DNA of 64,000 bases. Origin: Aliivibrio salmonicida LFI1238 (GTDB lineage Bacteria; Pseudomonadota; Gammaproteobacteria; Enterobacterales; Vibrionaceae). The notes beneath the pieces were generated by a model that was not told the DNA's origin, did not search any database, and worked only from the letters and a program-made list of their open reading frames with translations. The stretch covers positions 2,728,001 through 2,792,000 of the forward strand of contig NC_011312.1 in assembly GCF_000196495.1 (NCBI RefSeq), given 5' to 3'. Made by a program: the position numbers and the translations under genes. Below, in pieces: positions 51,271-61,815 of this stretch (positions are counted from its first letter, which is position 1; every line of letters begins with the position of its first letter).

Positions 51271-52266
51271 ATGAGCAAACCACTTGGCAAACTATTAGTT
51301 GAAGGTAAAAATCTAGTAAAAGATTTCCCTATCAGCAGTAACGCACTCAAACAACCAATGATGCGTGCAATTAATGACGTATCTTTCAAAATGTACAAAA
51401 GCCGTGGCTTATCTGTTGTTGGTGAATCTGGATCAGGTAAATCTACAACAGCAAAAATGATCGCAAAAATGTATGCGCCAACAGACGGTCTTATCGAGTA
51501 TAAAGGCCGCGACATCCAGGATATCGTCAAGAAAAACGATCTAATGGCTTACCGTGAAGGCGTGCAAATGGTATGGCAAGACCCATTTGGATCTCTAAAC
51601 CCTACCCATAACATCTTTCACCATATTGCTCGACCACTGCTTATCCATAAGAAAATAGACCCTAGAAACAAACAAGAGTTACAAGAACGCGTTTTCGATC
51701 TTTTAGATCAGGTCGGCCTAAATCCACCAAAAGAAACATCAGAAAAATACCCACATCAACTTTCTGGTGGTCAACGTCAACGTGTGAATTTAGCTCGTAA
51801 TATTGCAGTAGGTGCAGAAGTTGTTCTGGCTGATGAACCAACATCAATGCTTGATGTATCTATCCGTGCTGGTGTACTTAACCTGATGGAAGAAATGAAG
51901 TTTGAGAAAGAAATGTCTCTACTTTATATCACTCACGATATCGCGACAGCACGTTACATCGCGGAAGATCTCGCGGTAATGTACGTTGGGCATATGGTTG
52001 AATGGGGCGATACCGATGAGATCATCCATGATCCTCAACACCCATATACACAATTATTAGTTTCTGCTGTACCCGATCCAAGCAAGTCGATTCATACCAA
52101 ACTGAAAGGAAATAAAGGGAAAATCCCTCTTTGGACTCCAGAATCAGTAGGTTGTCCTTTTGCTGGGCGTTGTACTCATGTAACTGAAAAATGTAAAGAA
52201 CGTATGCCTGGCGTAACAAAACTGTCAGACAACCATTTTGTTCGTTGTTACTTGTTCGAAAATTAA
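51271..52266 (+). CDS. Chitin-oligosaccharide ABC transporter ATPase 2 (DppF type)
   Basis: A 331-residue ATPase partner of the preceding one. Walker A GESGSGKST at 51-59, signature LSGGQRQRVNLARNI near 165-180 and Walker B VVLADEPTSMLD are intact; the C-terminal Cys motif CPFAGRCTHVTEKC is present. Confidence 0.92.
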   Translation: MSKPLGKLLVEGKNLVKDFPISSNALKQPMMRAINDVSFKMYKSRGLSVVGESGSGKSTTAKMIAKMYAPTDGLIEYKGRDIQDIVKKNDLMAYREGVQMVWQDPFGSLNPTHNIFHHIARPLLIHKKIDPRNKQELQERVFDLLDQVGLNPPKETSEKYPHQLSGGQRQRVNLARNIAVGAEVVLADEPTSMLDVSIRAGVLNLMEEMKFEKEMSLLYITHDIATARYIAEDLAVMYVGHMVEWGDTDEIIHDPQHPYTQLLVSAVPDPSKSIHTKLKGNKGKIPLWTPESVGCPFAGRCTHVTEKCKERMPGVTKLSDNHFVRCYLFEN

Positions 52267-52317
52267 TTTCACACAAGTTAACCTCAAACAGCAGTAATTG
52301 GTATTTTGGAGAAATAG

Positions 52318-54045
52318 ATGCAACTGTTAACAAACCACATTGGATATGAACATAATGGACCTAAATCAGCCGTATTATTAACTGATTCACCTCTTAATAA
52401 AGAGTTATTAGGCAACCTTATTTGTACTCAAACACAGCAGGTAAAACATCAGTTTTCTATTTCTTCATCACTCCAAATTGCTAAATGGCATCAAGGGTAT
52501 TTTGCAGAGATTGATTTCTCAGACTTTAATCAACAAGGTAAGTTTATTCTCACGATTAATGACAGTAAATCACACCCTTTTACCATTGGTACTCATTTAC
52601 TGATGAAAAACACGTTTTCTGATGTTTTACATTATTTTAAGTCTCAACGTTGTAGTGGTATTTTTGATAAACAAGATAAAAAAAAACCTATCATCAATAG
52701 CAAAGAAACCATTGATGTTCATGGTGGTTGGTATGACGCATCGGGTGATGTCAGTAAGTATTTAAGCCACTTATCTTACGCTAATTATTTAAACCCTCAG
52801 CAAATCCCAATGGTTGTATGGAATATGCTTAAAGGCTTAGAGTTAACTCAAAACCTATCGGATTTTGCTGCATTCTCTCGCACTCGTCTTACGGAAGAGG
52901 CGTTATTTGGTGCTGACTTCTTAGTTCGTATGCAAAGTCCGGAAGGTTTCTTCTATATGACGGTTTTTGATAAATGGAGTAAAGATATAACTCAACGAGA
53001 TATCTGTGCTTATTCAACTCAAAATGGTCATAAGTCTGATGATTATCAAGCTGGTTTTCGTCAAGGTGGTGGTATATCCATTGCAGCTCTTGCGGCTGCT
53101 TCTCGTTTAAGTACTGAAGGTGAATTTACTCACGACGAGTATTTAAGCGCAGCAGTTAAAGGCTATTGGCACTTAAAAGAAAACAATCTCAATTACTTGA
53201 ATAACGGTGAAGAAAATATTATTGATGAATATTGCGCTCTTCTTGCTGTTATCGAACTGTTCAAAACAACCCAAAATAACGCTTTCTTAATTGAAGCTCG
53301 TGTATGGGCTGAAAGATTATCTGCTCGCCAACTAAGTGATGAAAATCAAAATAATTTCTGGTCTGCAACTAAAAATGGAGAGCGTCCTTATTACCATGCG
53401 GCTGAAGCGGGTCTTCCTGCAATTGCGCTTTCTCAATACCTCGACATTGAAACGGATAATAGTCGCCGAGCAAAGACTCAACTGACAATAACTCAAGCCG
53501 TTCAATTTGAACTGACAATAACATCAGAAGTCAGTAACCCTTTTGGCTATCCTCGCCAATATGTAAAACCAGTAAATGATAATAAACGCAGTTCTTTTTT
53601 TGTCGCCCACGACAATGAATCGGGCTATTGGTGGCAAGGTGAAAATGCACGTTTAGGCTCTTTGGCAAGCATGAGTTACTTAGCTCTCCCTTATATCACC
53701 TCTAAAAATACGGTACAAAAACTCGAATGCTTTGCTCAACAAAATTTAAATTGGGTATTAGGTTTAAATCCTTATGACATGTGCATGTTAGATGGTCATG
53801 GACATAACAATCCAGATTACCTTCCTCATCTTGGGTTCTTTAATGCTAAAGGTGGTGTATGTAACGGGATTACTGGTGGATTTGAAGATGAAGACGATAT
53901 TGCGTTTAATCCAGTCCCACACGGTGATGACATGTTACAAAACTGGCGTTGGGGAGAGCAATGGATCCCTCACGGTGCATGGTACCTACTGGCGATTTTA
54001 TCTCAATATTCTTATCAATCAATGCAGGTAAATAATAATGACTGA
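52318..54045 (+). CDS. GH9 family glycosidase (probable exo-beta-glucosaminidase)
   Basis: A 575-residue cytosolic GH9 enzyme (no signal peptide). An N-terminal Ig-like domain (1-95) precedes the (alpha/alpha)6 barrel. The catalytic base motif GGWYDASGDV is intact with D140 and D144; WVLGLNPYDMCMLDGHGHNN and the C-terminal WRWGEQWIPHGAW provide the substrate site and a candidate acid Glu. Vibrio homologues annotated endoglucanase have been shown to act as exo-beta-D-glucosaminidases on glucosamine oligosaccharides, which fits the kinase gene that overlaps its end. The upstream gap is 51 bp. Confidence 0.88.
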   Translation: MQLLTNHIGYEHNGPKSAVLLTDSPLNKELLGNLICTQTQQVKHQFSISSSLQIAKWHQGYFAEIDFSDFNQQGKFILTINDSKSHPFTIGTHLLMKNTFSDVLHYFKSQRCSGIFDKQDKKKPIINSKETIDVHGGWYDASGDVSKYLSHLSYANYLNPQQIPMVVWNMLKGLELTQNLSDFAAFSRTRLTEEALFGADFLVRMQSPEGFFYMTVFDKWSKDITQRDICAYSTQNGHKSDDYQAGFRQGGGISIAALAAASRLSTEGEFTHDEYLSAAVKGYWHLKENNLNYLNNGEENIIDEYCALLAVIELFKTTQNNAFLIEARVWAERLSARQLSDENQNNFWSATKNGERPYYHAAEAGLPAIALSQYLDIETDNSRRAKTQLTITQAVQFELTITSEVSNPFGYPRQYVKPVNDNKRSSFFVAHDNESGYWWQGENARLGSLASMSYLALPYITSKNTVQKLECFAQQNLNWVLGLNPYDMCMLDGHGHNNPDYLPHLGFFNAKGGVCNGITGGFEDEDDIAFNPVPHGDDMLQNWRWGEQWIPHGAWYLLAILSQYSYQSMQVNNND

Positions 54046-54913
54046 TCTGTATGTAGGTATTGATGGTGGCGGTACATCTTGTCGTGCTCGAATTCGCAAT
54101 AAACAAGGCGAATTACTTGGTGAAGCTAGGAGTGGCAGTGCGAATATCTTACTTGGTATCAATGTCGCGATGGATTCAATTATCACCGCAATTACTCAAG
54201 CATCGTCACAACATCAACTAACAGAACTCGACTTTACACGTATGCATGTTGGTCTTGCTCTCGCGGGTGCAGAACAAAAATCGGCATGGTATGCATTCAT
54301 GGAATTAGAACACCCGTTTGCATCTATGGTGTTAAATACTGATGCATATGGTGCCTGTCTCGGTGCTCATAATAGCGATAATGGTGCAATAATGATCGCA
54401 GGAACAGGGTCTTGTGGGATTTATATTAATGATGGAAAACAACATGTTGTCGGCGGAAGAGAATTCCCTATCTCAGACCAAGGTGGAGGGGCAATTATGG
54501 GATTGCGTTTAATTCAAAATACCCTTTTAGCTTATGATGGTATAAAACCTACGACAACTCTAACCGATCATGTTATTCATCATTTCAACCATGATATCGA
54601 CAGTATCGTTGACTGGTCTAAACGCGCTCGACCATGTGATTATGGCCAGTTCTCTCCTGAGATTTTCTCTTTCGCACTACAAGGCGATACGTTAGCGATT
54701 GACCTGTTAAAACAAACAGCAACTGACATCGAGCTGTATTTAACGGCATTGCATAATAAAGGCGCAACAAGAATTGCATTAATGGGAAGTATTGGGGAAC
54801 GCATTGTTGAATGGCTATCGCCTTCTATTCGCCAATATTTAGTACAACCACAATTTGATGCTATTGAAGGTGGCATCCTGATGGCAGGAAAAGCAGAACA
54901 TAACCTGTTCTAG
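54038..54913 (+). CDS. gspK: Glucosamine-specific kinase (BadF/BadG family)
   Basis: A 291-residue ASKHA-fold sugar kinase. The phosphate-binding motif VGIDGGGTSCRARI is at 6-19, the second phosphate segment GAIMIAGTGSCGIYIN near 121-136, and SDQGGGAIMG follows. V. cholerae GspK (294 residues, same operon position) phosphorylates glucosamine with ATP. The start overlaps the GH9 stop by eight bases, so GlcN released by GH9 is likely its substrate. Confidence 0.9.
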   Translation: MTDLYVGIDGGGTSCRARIRNKQGELLGEARSGSANILLGINVAMDSIITAITQASSQHQLTELDFTRMHVGLALAGAEQKSAWYAFMELEHPFASMVLNTDAYGACLGAHNSDNGAIMIAGTGSCGIYINDGKQHVVGGREFPISDQGGGAIMGLRLIQNTLLAYDGIKPTTTLTDHVIHHFNHDIDSIVDWSKRARPCDYGQFSPEIFSFALQGDTLAIDLLKQTATDIELYLTALHNKGATRIALMGSIGERIVEWLSPSIRQYLVQPQFDAIEGGILMAGKAEHNLF

Positions 54914-54931
54914 CATTATATTAAGGAAGAT

Positions 54932-56839
54932 ATGATGGATTATCGTGTAGATCTTGCTGTTTTGTCTGAAAAAGACAACCTAAGTCGTTTTGGTTTAACA
55001 TTACATAATTTAAGTGATGTAGATCTTCATCATTGGCAGCTTCATTTCACCATTGATCGCTTCATCGCACCAAACAGCAACACCCAAGGAAAACTTGAGC
55101 AAGTCGGTAGTTTCTGCAAGTTAACTCCCGAAGAAAAACAAGTACTAAAAGCGAACAACCATTATTATATCGAATTTACGATTGCGACGGCCCCGTTCCG
55201 CTTTATTTCTGATGGGCTTGATGATGCGAGTATTTTTATTACTCAAGATGATAAAAACTATTTTTTAGATGTCTCTATTTCTCCTATCGTTTTAGCATCA
55301 CCTTACTCAGAGAGAACTCAAATACCAAGAGTCGCTCCGGCTGAATTATCATTAATACCAAAACCGGAATCGGTTCAACGTCTTGATGGGCAATTTGTTT
55401 TAAGCAATAAAACGTCATTAGAAATTCAGACGCATTTAGCCAATGGTGCCTCACAATGGCTTATTGAGGAGCTCGCAGCAATAACATCTCAAGAGTTCGC
55501 CATCAAAAATACCGGTAATATTGTTTTTATGTCTAATCCAACATTGGATAAAGGCGCATACCAACTTACCGTTACAGAAAGTACCGTACAAATTAAAGCT
55601 GGCTCAAACGAAGGTTTTTCTCATGGGTGTGCCACCTTATTGCAGCTCGTAAGTGAACAAAATCAAACAATTCCATGTGTAAAAATAAGCGACCAACCTC
55701 GCTTTCATTACCGCGGAATGATGATCGATTGTGCAAGGCACTTCCACCCTCTTGAGAGAGTTAAACGACTTATCAATCAGTTAGCCCAGTATAAATTTAA
55801 TGTTTTTCACTGGCACCTAACGGATGACGAAGGTTGGCGTGTTGAAATTAAAGCATTTCCAGAATTAACTGACATCGGCGCATGGCGCGGCCCTGAAGAA
55901 ACTCTAGAACCTCAATATACCCACGTAGCAAAAAAACACGGCGGATTTTACTCACAAGAAGAAATCAAAGAGGTCATCGCTTATGCCGACATGCGTGGTA
56001 TCACCGTTATTCCTGAAATTGATATTCCGGGACACTGCCGTGCAGCAATCAAAGCATTACCTCATTTATTGGTTGATAAAGACGATCATTCAAACTACCG
56101 CAGTATTCAGCATTACACCGATAATGTTTTATCTCCTGCGATTGAAGGTACTTACACCTTTATTGATACTGTACTTGAAGAAATTGCGGCGTTATTTCCA
56201 GCCCCTTACATTCACATAGGTGCAGATGAAGTACCTAAAGGTGTCTGGACTGACAGTGAAAAGTGTCAAGCATTAATGGCCAAACAAGGTTATCGCGATC
56301 CCGTTGAACTTCAAGGTCATCTACTTCGTCATGCTGAAACAAAATTAAAGCAGCTCGGTAAAAGAATGTTGGGATGGGAAGAGGCGCAACACGGAAATAA
56401 AGTCAGTAAAGACACGGTTATTTACTCTTGGTTAAGCGAAGAAGCGGCACTTAACTGTGCAAAACAAGGCTTTGATGTGGTACTTCAACCTGGACAAACG
56501 ACTTACCTAGATATGGCTCAAGATTATGCTCCTGAAGAGCCAGGAGTAGATTGGGCTAATGTACTTCCTCTTGAAGATGCATATAACTATGAACCACTAG
56601 CAGAACTTGCTGATAACGACCCTATTCGTAAACGAATTCTTGGTATTCAATGCGCGCTTTGGTGTGAAATCATCAATAACCAAGAGCGTATGGATTACAT
56701 GATTTTCCCACGCCTTTTAGCGATGTCTGAAGGGATGTAGACACAAAAACAACACAGAAACTGGACAGACTTTTTATCAAAGTTAAATGGACGATTACCA
56801 ACCCTAACACGTCAGGGTATTAATTTCCGTCAACCATAA
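54932..56839 (+). pseudogene. GH20 beta-N-acetylhexosaminidase with in-frame amber codon
   Basis: A cytosolic enzyme that removes GlcNAc from the non-reducing end of imported chitin oligosaccharides. Domains: carbohydrate-binding-like N-terminus (1-130), GH20b (about 140-260), GH20 barrel with HWHLTDDEGWRVEIKAFPEL and the catalytic pair D432-E433 in HIGADEVPKG. The frame stops at TAG 56738-56740 (codon 603, ...RLLAMSEGM*), but the same frame goes on for 33 sense codons (TQKQHRNWTDFLSKLNGRLP and onward to INFRQP) and ends at TAA 56837-56839. A G-to-A change of TGG to TAG at a normally conserved Trp explains it. Without it the protein would be 635 residues, near the V. cholerae homologue (about 637). 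The stopped product lacks its last 33 residues after the codon, so it may be unstable but could retain the active site. Confidence 0.85.
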
Positions 56840-56877
56840 GTCACCCATTTATTAGTATTTTAGTTAAGGATAAAACA

Positions 56878-59191
56878 ATGAAATACGGCTTTTTTGATAA
56901 CGACAATCGCGAATATGTAATTACACGCCCTGACGTACCAGCTCCATGGACGAATTATTTAGGCACAGAAAAATTCTGTACCGTTATTTCTCATAATGCT
57001 GGCGGTTACTCTTTCTATAATTCTCCAGAGTACAATCGTGTTACTAAATTCCGTCCAAACGGTACTTTTGACCGTCCAGGGCACTATGTATACCTTCGTG
57101 ATGATGAAACGGGTGATTACTGGTCAATCTCATGGCAGCCAGTAGCAAAAAGCTTAGATGAAGCAAGCTACGAAGTTCGCCACGGCCTTTCTTACTCTAA
57201 ATTCAAATGTGATTACAATGGCATTGAAGCCACCAAAACCTTATTTGTTCCAAAGGGTGAAGATGCTGAAGTATGGGATGTGGTAATTAAGAATACCAGC
57301 GATAAGCCTCGTGTTATCTCTGCATTCTCTTTTGTTGAATTCTCATTCAGCCACATTCAATCAGATAACCAAAACCATCAAATGTCCTTGTATTCAGCTG
57401 GCACTTCTTATACTGAAGGCGTAATTGAATGTGATCTTTATTACAACACCAATGATTTTGAAGGTTTCTATTACCTAGCATCAACCTTTGATCCTGATTT
57501 ATATGACGGCCAACGTGACACTTTCTTAGGTGCATATCGTGATGAAGCTAATCCAATCGCCGTTGAAAAAGGTCAGTGCTCTAACTCTGCACAAACCTGT
57601 TACAACCATTGTGGTTCACTTCATAAACAATTCACCATTCAACCAGGTGAAGAAGTTCGCTTTGCTTACGTACTTGGCCTAGGTAAAGGCAATGGCGATC
57701 GTCTACGTAAAAAATACCAAGATGTCGCAAATGTTGATGCTGCATTCCAAGAGATCAAAGATCATTGGAGCGAGCGTTGTGAAAAATTCCAAGTTAAATC
57801 ACCAAACGAAGGTTTGGATACGATGATCAACACTTGGACACTGTATCAAGCAGAAACCTGTGTCGTGTGGTCACGTTTTGCTTCATTCATTGAAGTCGGC
57901 GGACGTACAGGCCTTGGCTACCGCGATACGGCTCAGGATGCAATCTCTGTCCCTCACTCTAATCCTGAAATGACACGTAAACGTATTGTCGATTTACTAC
58001 GCGGCCAAGTGAAAGCGGGGTACGGTCTACACTTATTTGATCCTGATTGGTTTGATCCTGAAAAAGCAGACGTTGTTCCATCAAAGTCACCTACGGTTGT
58101 TCCTACCCCATCAGATGACGATAAGATCCACTGCATTGAAGATACCTGTTCTGATGACCATTTATGGATCGTTCCAACTATCATCAAATATGTAATGGAA
58201 ACCGGTGAACACTCTTTCTTCGACGAAGTGATCCCATACGCTGATGGCGGTGACGCAACAGTTTATGAACACATGAAAGCGGCGTTAGATTTCTCTGCAG
58301 AATACGTTGGTCGTACTGGTATTTGTAAAGGTTTACGAGCTGACTGGAATGACTGTCTGAACTTAGGTGGTGGCGAATCATCAATGGTTTCATTCTTACA
58401 TTTCTGGGCATTAGAAGAATTCTTAGATTTAGCTAAATTCCATAAAAATGATGCCGATATCTCTAAATACTCTGAAATGGCAGCTAACGTACGTGAAGCG
58501 TGTGAAACTCATCTTTGGGATGAAGAAGGCGGTTGGTACATTCGTGGTCTAACCAAAGATGGCGATAAAATTGGTACAGCACAGCAAACTGAAGGTCGTG
58601 TTCATCTTGAATCAAACACACTCGCTGTTTTATCTGGTGCGGTATCTCAAGAGCGCGGTGAAAAAGCAATGGATGCGGTAGATGAGAATCTATTCTCTGA
58701 ATACGGATTACATTTAAACTCACCATCATTCTCAACACCAAATGATGACATTGGTTTTGTTACTCGCGTTTACCAAGGCGTAAAAGAGAATGGCGCTATC
58801 TTCTCTCACCCAAACCCATGGGCTTGGGTAGCAGAAGCGAAACTAGGTCGTGGTGACCGTGCAATGAAATTCTATGATGCACTAAATCCATATAACCAAA
58901 ATGACATGATTGAAAAGCGTATAGCTGAACCATACTCATACGTACAGTTTATCATGGGTAAAGATCATCAAGATCATGGTCGTGCTAATCACCCTTGGTT
59001 AACAGGTACTTCTGGTTGGGCTTACTTCGCGGTAACTAACTTTATTCTTGGTGTTCGTGCTGGCTTTGAAGGCTTAACTATTGATCCTTGTATTCCAACT
59101 GATTGGCCTGAGTTCTCAGTGAGTCGTCAATGGCGCAGTGCCAGTCCAAGCGGAAGGCAGTGTTAATGACGTTATCGTTATTATGGGTTAG
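56878..59191 (+). pseudogene. chbP: GH94 N,N'-diacetylchitobiose phosphorylase, 3' deletion
   Basis: Phosphorolytic enzyme splitting GlcNAc2 into GlcNAc-1-phosphate and GlcNAc. The catalytic acid D492 sits in GLRADWNDCLNLGG at the same number as in the V. proteolyticus enzyme; GYRDTAQDAISVPH and NPWAWVAEAKLG are present. The first 751 residues look normal, then SRQWR runs into a frame-shifted tail ending at 59166 (762 residues). The expected C-terminus NGAVPVQAEGSVNDVIVIMG is found in the +1 frame at 59129-59191. Compared with the usual 801 residues about 92 bp are absent at the repeated word AATGGCG. The C-terminal all-beta segment is lost, which probably impairs folding. Confidence 0.85.
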
Positions 59192-59224
59192 TTAGTTTAA
59201 TCAACGGCCTAATGTAGAGACAAA

Positions 59225-59253
59225 AGTAAGGAGCTTATAGCAAGCTCCTTACT
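59225..59253 (+). repeat. Intercistronic hairpin before the phospho-sugar mutase gene
   Basis: Perfect 12-bp stem AGTAAGGAGCTT / AAGCTCCTTACT with a five-base loop and no T tract. It lies 16 bases before the mutase start; the left arm contains AAGGAG, so folding could affect translation of the downstream gene. Confidence 0.55.
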
Positions 59254-59269
59254 CTAAAAGGAATTTACA

Positions 59270-60682
59270 ATGATTCAATTTGGTACTGGCGGATGGCGTG
59301 CTTTCATTGGTGAAGAGTTCACTAAAGATAATGTACGTCTTGTCGCTCAAGCGTTATCTAATATTATGATCAATGAACAAGCTCAAAAAAAAGGTTTTGT
59401 TATTGGTTATGACCGTCGTTTTCTTTCAGATAAAGCAGGTAAATGGTTTGCTGAAGTTATTGCAGCAAATGGGATAAAAGTCAGCTTTATTGACCGATTC
59501 GTCCCAACCCCGATTGTTATGTTCCAAGCGAAAGAGATGGGATGTATTTACTCAGCTTGTATCACTGCCTCTCATAATCCAGCCGATTACAATGGCATAA
59601 AAGTGTTTATTGAAGGAGGCCGAGATGCCGATGAAATTATTACTCAAAAAATTGAACAACAAGTCGCTCACCTAACGCAACAAGATGTAAGCAGTGTTGA
59701 TTTTGAAGCCGCGTTAAATGACGGTTGTATCGAAATCATCAATCCAATGAATGCCTTTGTTGATTCTATCATCGATAAAATTGACATGGATTCAATTAAA
59801 AAAGCCAACTTGCGAGTGTTAATCGATCCAATGTTTGGGGTTGCAAAAAATGCCTTACAAACAGTATTAATCAGTGCTCGCTGTGATGTTGATGTTATCA
59901 ACGATGGTGAAAACCCGTCGTTTGGCGGTTTAATGCCATCACCAAATGCAGCTACGCTATATCGCTTAAAGCACTTAGTTGCTCATGATGGCTATGATAT
60001 AGGTATCGGTACTGATGGTGATGCCGACCACTTAGGTATCATTGATGAAAAAGGTCACTTTATTCACCCAAATGAAGTGTTATTACTGCTTTATTATTAT
60101 CTTCTTGAGTACAAAGGCTGGAAAGGCTCTGTCGTACGTAATATCGCAACCACACACTTACTAGACAAAGTTGCAGCTGATCATGGTGAAAAGAGCTTTG
60201 AGGTTCCTGTAGGCTTTAAGCATATTAGTTCACAAATGGAAGCGGATGATTCTTTATTGGGTGGTGAAAGTTCGGGTGGTCTAACTATTCGTGGCCACAT
60301 TAAAGGTAAAGATGGCGTATTCGCTTCAAGCTTATTAGTTGAAATGATCAGTGTTACTGGTAAAAAATTGTCTGAAATGCTTGATGAAATTTATGCTAAA
60401 TATGGTTATGCCTATACTGCCGAAGGGGACTGTACTTTTAAACCAAGCGAAAAAGAAGCACTGTACAATAAAATTTATATTGAACAACAATTACCAGAAT
60501 TTGAATATGAAATAGAAAAAGTCAGCTATGAAGATGGCGCGAAAGTCTATTTTAAAAATGGCGGCTGGGTAATTGCTCGATTCTCTGGAACAGAGCCATT
60601 ACTACGAATTTTTGCTGAAATGGAAGATCAACTAACAGCAGAAAAAATATTGAATGAAATGAAAGCTTTCCTTTCTCTTTAG
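59270..60682 (+). CDS. Phosphoglucomutase/phosphomannomutase family protein (probable GlcNAc-phosphate mutase)
   Basis: A 470-residue alpha-D-phosphohexomutase. The catalytic phosphoserine is S101 in ITASHNPADYNG, the Mg2+ loop is TDGDADHLG and the phosphate-binding loop is ARFSGTEPLLRI. By operon context it would convert GlcNAc-1-P, produced by the phosphorylase, to GlcNAc-6-P. It appears intact. It is the last gene of the operon. Confidence 0.9.
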   Translation: MIQFGTGGWRAFIGEEFTKDNVRLVAQALSNIMINEQAQKKGFVIGYDRRFLSDKAGKWFAEVIAANGIKVSFIDRFVPTPIVMFQAKEMGCIYSACITASHNPADYNGIKVFIEGGRDADEIITQKIEQQVAHLTQQDVSSVDFEAALNDGCIEIINPMNAFVDSIIDKIDMDSIKKANLRVLIDPMFGVAKNALQTVLISARCDVDVINDGENPSFGGLMPSPNAATLYRLKHLVAHDGYDIGIGTDGDADHLGIIDEKGHFIHPNEVLLLLYYYLLEYKGWKGSVVRNIATTHLLDKVAADHGEKSFEVPVGFKHISSQMEADDSLLGGESSGGLTIRGHIKGKDGVFASSLLVEMISVTGKKLSEMLDEIYAKYGYAYTAEGDCTFKPSEKEALYNKIYIEQQLPEFEYEIEKVSYEDGAKVYFKNGGWVIARFSGTEPLLRIFAEMEDQLTAEKILNEMKAFLSL

Positions 60683-60723
60683 TTTCTAATGTATTTTAAA
60701 TAAAAATACATTTCTAAAGACTT

Positions 60724-60757
60724 AACCCAGCTAATTCTTGAGTCGATTAGCTGGGTT
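60724..60757. terminator. Bidirectional terminator between chitin operon and fbpC
   Basis: Perfect 12-bp stem AACCCAGCTAAT / ATTAGCTGGGTT with a ten-base loop and a T tract on the plus strand; the two operons converge here. Confidence 0.85.
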
Positions 60758-60774
60758 CTTTTTGTTTTAAATAC

Positions 60775-61815
60775 TTAGTTGTTCTCTTGAAGAAATACAA
60801 TTGGGCAATGAGGTTTAATATCAATTCTCACTTTCTCACCATTAGATAAAGAATCATTAGACACTCCAATTAATTGCGTCCCATCATCTTCAATTACGTA
60901 TCGACAAGTATCCCCCATAAACTGCAATTCTTTAACAATAGCAGTACCTTTTGAATCACGATACAACGTAATATTTTGCGGACGAAGTAATACATCTGCT
61001 TTTTTATTCGTATCTTCAGTACTACGACCACAAGAAATCAAACCTACGGCACTATCAATATTTCCATCTTGTTGAATCATTCCTGATACATACGATCCAC
61101 CACCTAAAAAGTCAGCGACAAAACGACTGTTTGGTGAATAATATAAATCATTAGCACTACCGAATTGCTCAATCACACCGTGATTCATTACTGCTAATTT
61201 ATCAGAAAAAGCAAATGCCTCTTCACGACTATGAGTCACAAAAATAGCGGTTACACCCTGAGCTTTAAAAATACGGCGGATCTCTTTAATTAAATCATGT
61301 CGAACTTGAGTGTCGATATTAGAAAAGGGTTCATCCAATAATAGAAGATCCGGTTCGCTGGCTAACGCTCTTGCAATTGCAACACGTTGCTGCTGACCGC
61401 CAGATAATTGATGTGGGTAACGGTCACCAAACCCGCTTAAATGAACAAGGTTAAGCATTGATTCGACTTTATCTGCCGCCCGCACCTTCTCCCAGTCCTT
61501 TAATCCAAAGCCAATATTTTCGCTTACGGTAAGATGTGGAAATAGTGCATAGTCTTGGAAGATCATCCCAATATTACGTTGCTCTGGTGGCAACCACGTC
61601 TTGTTGTTTGTGATGACTTTTCCATTAAGGTTCATTTCACCTTCCGACAAGGGTAAAAGACCAGCAATAGCTTTTAATAATGTCGTCTTACCGCAACCAC
61701 TAGCACCAAGCAAACAAACAATTTCACCGGATTCAACCGTTAATGATAACTGAGTTAGGATATTCTGATCATGGTAACTACAAGTTAAATTAGATATAGA
61801 TAGTGCAGAGTTCAT
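60775..61815 (-). CDS. fbpC: Iron(III) ABC transporter ATP-binding protein
   Basis: A 346-residue ATPase. Walker A GASGCGKT at 37-44, signature LSGGQQQRVAIARAL near 137-151 and Walker B LLLLDEPFSNID are intact; a C-terminal TOBE-type domain (about 250-346) follows, as in FbpC/PotA proteins. Overlaps the fbpB stop by one base. Confidence 0.92.
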   Translation of the reverse strand: MNSALSISNLTCSYHDQNILTQLSLTVESGEIVCLLGASGCGKTTLLKAIAGLLPLSEGEMNLNGKVITNNKTWLPPEQRNIGMIFQDYALFPHLTVSENIGFGLKDWEKVRAADKVESMLNLVHLSGFGDRYPHQLSGGQQQRVAIARALASEPDLLLLDEPFSNIDTQVRHDLIKEIRRIFKAQGVTAIFVTHSREEAFAFSDKLAVMNHGVIEQFGSANDLYYSPNSRFVADFLGGGSYVSGMIQQDGNIDSAVGLISCGRSTEDTNKKADVLLRPQNITLYRDSKGTAIVKELQFMGDTCRYVIEDDGTQLIGVSNDSLSNGEKVRIDIKPHCPIVFLQENN

